From: an uncultured Bacilli bacterium
Lineage (GTDB): Bacteria > Bacillota_I > Bacilli_A > RF39 > UBA660
NCBI GenBank assembly: GCA_934149245.1
Contig: CAKPER010000052.1
Span: 1 to 7,685 of the forward strand
Direction: 5' to 3'
DNA length: 7,685 nt
Positions 6,415 to 7,685 of the stretch are shown here, one piece after another (position 1 is the first letter of the stretch; the number at the start of each line of letters is the position of its first letter). The translations under genes and the position numbers were made by a program. Under the pieces are notes generated by a model, which saw nothing but the letters and a program-made list of their open reading frames with translations, made no database searches and was not told the origin of the DNA.

Positions 6415-7299
6415 TTAGTTAGCTATTAAATTATTTTCTTCATTAACTTGTTTTTGTAATAACTCTAAATCTTTTATATTTTTATTATCTTTTAAGACTT
6501 TCATTTGTCTTCTTGCTGAATGATTAAGTCTTATTAATCTTTCACATTGTGGTATTTTTTCTTCAATTAGTTCTGCATTTGTGTTTTGCAGATTGTTTAG
6601 TATCACTAAATGAAGCAAATCAGTATAATCTCTTATATTTCCATTTTTAGCAAGTTTTGGATTTCTTTCTCTCCATTCTTTTGCTGTCATCCCAAATAAA
6701 GCTACATTTAAAACATCAGCTTCTTCAGCATAAACAAATTTCTTTTGTGCTTCTGTAAGTATTGGAACAATATAGGTTTTTACTGCATCAGTGTGAACCG
6801 CATAGTTTAATTTAGATAAAATTCTATTTGCTTGCCAATCTATTTTTTCTTGATAAGCTTCATTAGTTTTTAATCTCTCAAATTCAGTTATTAAATATAA
6901 TTTAAACTCCGGTGATAGCCAACTTGCAAATTCAAATGCAATATCTGGATGGGCATATGTTCCAATACTATATCTCCCACCTTTTGAAATTATTCCTATT
7001 GCTTTAGTTCTTTTTATCCATTGTGTAGGTGACATTGCAAACGAGTTTCTACCATACTCAGTTTTAATTTGGTCGAATTCGACCAAATTAAAATCTTGAT
7101 TATGAATTTCTTCCCATAGTCCAATATAATCAATAGTATTTATTCTTCTTAACCAGTTTTTAACTGTAAAAGATGGATCACTTGAATTTTGATACTTTGC
7201 TAAATCAGTTAAAGAAATATAATTAACATTTCCAACTCTTAGTATTCCCACCTTATTTTCCTTAACTATTATTTCTGCTGTTACTAAATCCTTTTTCAA
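6415..7299 (-). CDS. KilA-N domain-containing protein
   Basis: 294 residues. The N-terminal half is a KilA-N domain (about 10-145): YISLTDLAKYQN (27-38), VKNWLRRINTIDYIGLWEEI (46-65), then GGRYSIGTYAHPDIAFEFAS (107-126) and EFKLYLITEFERL. KilA-N is a DNA-binding fold of phages, large DNA viruses and many bacterial genomes. The C-terminal half (about 150-294) is helical and charged, with a likely coiled-coil end, and resembles the tail of chromosomal KilA-N proteins. The start is TTG 7299-7297; GGGAG (about 7309-7313) lies at workable spacing, and no ATG fits. It follows secA but is separated by hairpin repeat B, so it probably has its own transcript; no convincing promoter was found. No phage genes are nearby. 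Role is unknown: a regulator or a domesticated phage gene. It contains a 32-bp palindrome (separate entry). Confidence 0.85.
   Translation of the reverse strand: MKKDLVTAEIIVKENKVGILRVGNVNYISLTDLAKYQNSSDPSFTVKNWLRRINTIDYIGLWEEIHNQDFNLVEFDQIKTEYGRNSFAMSPTQWIKRTKAIGIISKGGRYSIGTYAHPDIAFEFASWLSPEFKLYLITEFERLKTNEAYQEKIDWQANRILSKLNYAVHTDAVKTYIVPILTEAQKKFVYAEEADVLNVALFGMTAKEWRERNPKLAKNGNIRDYTDLLHLVILNNLQNTNAELIEEKIPQCERLIRLNHSARRQMKVLKDNKNIKDLELLQKQVNEENNLIAN
7062..7093. repeat. Perfect 32-bp palindrome inside the KilA-N gene
   Basis: The half-site TTTTAATTTGGTCGAA is followed at once by its exact inverse complement, with no spacer, centred on the GAATTC at 7075-7080. It covers codons 70-79 of the KilA-N gene exactly (residues FNLVEFDQIK) plus one base on each side. 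The GTC and GAC codons at its core are G/C-ending choices in an AT-rich gene. It could be a binding site for a dimeric regulator, including the encoded DNA-binding protein, or a strong mRNA hairpin. Confidence 0.8.
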
Positions 7300-7313
7300 T
7301 ATTTTTGTCTCCC

Positions 7314-7373
7314 TTCTATTTAGATTTTAAAAGGTGTCAACAAATATAATCATTGTTCACACCTTTATTTTAC
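7314..7373. repeat. Hairpin repeat copy B, probable secA terminator
   Basis: AAAGGTGT (7330-7337) pairs perfectly with ACACCTTT (7359-7366). Past a C/C mismatch (7338/7358), AACA (7339-7342) pairs with TGTT (7354-7357) around an 11-nt loop. On the minus strand the stem ends in CCTTTT and lies about 95 bp beyond the secA stop, so it probably ends that transcript; the plus strand is also T-rich after the stem. It shares both arms, the mismatch position and the flanks with copy A at 4637-4694. The remainder of 7374-7461 is AT-rich with nothing else recognisable. Confidence 0.65.
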
Positions 7374-7461
7374 TACATAATCTTAATTTTTTTGCAAACA
7401 TTTTGGTTGTTTTCATATTTTTTTGAAATTATAAAACTATCACAAACCCTTATTTTATAAG

Positions 7462-7685
7462 CTATTTACCACAACATTGTTTATATTTCTTACCACTTCC
7501 ACAAGGACATGGTTCATTTCTACCTATTTTTTCTACTTTTCTTGTTGTTTTTACTTTATCTTTGCTATCATTTGTTCCTGTTGGTTTAACAACTTCTTTT
7601 CTTTCTAGGTTTTGTTTAATTTCTGCTTTTAATAAATATTTTGTTATTTCTCTATTTATTGTATCAAGCATTTCATCAAATAATT
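7462..7685 (-). CDS. secA: SecA preprotein translocase ATPase, C-terminal end (gene runs off window)
   Basis: The frame is open to the window edge and reads (L)FDEMLDTINREITKYLLKAEI, typical of the end of the SecA helical scaffold and wing region. A variable Lys-rich linker (about 35 residues) follows, then the SEC-C zinc-binding tail NEPCPCGSGKKYKQCCGK with the C-x-C-x8-C-C ligand set. SecA drives post-translational export through SecYEG; the zinc tail binds SecB, where present, or ribosomes and lipids. Only about 73 of the roughly 800 or more residues expected are visible. ATG 7671 is an internal Met, not a start. The stop is TAG at 7462-7464. SecA would be needed to export the surface proteins encoded in this window, but it is a housekeeping gene here and not part of their operon. 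Confidence 0.97.
   Translation of the reverse strand, partial: LFDEMLDTINREITKYLLKAEIKQNLERKEVVKPTGTNDSKDKVKTTRKVEKIGRNEPCPCGSGKKYKQCCGK

Noticed and set aside
6197..6418. Plus-strand open frame of 73 codons
   Set aside because: It runs through a terminator and the IS end (CPIFGVQ is the translated inverted repeat) and has no recognisable protein features. I looked for a transposase C-terminus in it and could not support one.
7334..7341. TTGACA on the minus strand in hairpin repeat B (and the same in copy A) as a -35 box
   Set aside because: In copy B the matching -10 position would place the transcript start within the ribosome site of the KilA-N gene, and no TATAAT-like box is at the right spacing. 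The motif is better explained as part of the conserved stem.
1..7685. CRISPR array, tRNA or rRNA genes, UGA-as-Trp recoding
   Set aside because: No regularly spaced repeats or tRNA/rRNA signatures were seen, and TGA is used as a normal stop at 2846-2848.

Overview
The window is strongly AT-rich and uses the standard bacterial code (TGA serves as a stop at 2846-2848, Trp is TGG). It looks like a low-GC Bacillota chromosome, probably a gut-type lineage near Erysipelotrichales or Mollicutes-like RF39. That placement is inference from composition, Shine-Dalgarno use, sigma-A-type promoters and protein families; the species cannot be named.

Region 1 (1 to about 4570, all minus strand) reads as one five-gene cell-surface operon. 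It starts at a good promoter (4541-4569). In transcription order it encodes: a small TasA/CalY-like secreted protein (4518-4015); a secreted protein with a CBM2-like module, a BIG2 Ig-like domain and a second CBM2-like module (3967-2846); an archaeal/ER-type (SipW-like, Ser-His-Asp) signal peptidase I with a large multi-pass membrane N-terminus (2840-1683); a DUF5305 membrane protein (1672-611); and a DUF6020-like polytopic membrane protein that runs off the window (596-1). Junctions after the second gene are 5 to 14 bp. The two exported proteins share a SipW-class signal region ending in an LNGTATI/INGTATI motif, so the encoded peptidase is their likely processing enzyme. A short palindromic hairpin after the first gene could let the small subunit be made in excess. 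The whole resembles tapA-sipW-tasA of Bacillus in logic but not in gene content.

Region 2 (4519-5009) is a divergent intergenic stretch. It holds the operon promoter, a hairpin repeat with a second copy at 7314-7373, a minus-strand coding remnant without a start (4775-4933), an 11-bp inverted repeat, and a plus-strand promoter.

Region 3 (5010-6134, plus) is a cytosolic transglutaminase-like Cys-His-Asp protein of unknown function. It is followed by a terminator and a solo IS3-family-like terminal inverted repeat, the trace of a lost insertion sequence.

Region 4 (6415-7685, minus) has the C-terminal end of secA with its zinc-binding tail, the second hairpin repeat, and a KilA-N domain gene with a TTG start. 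Inside that gene is a perfect 32-bp palindrome aligned to ten codons.
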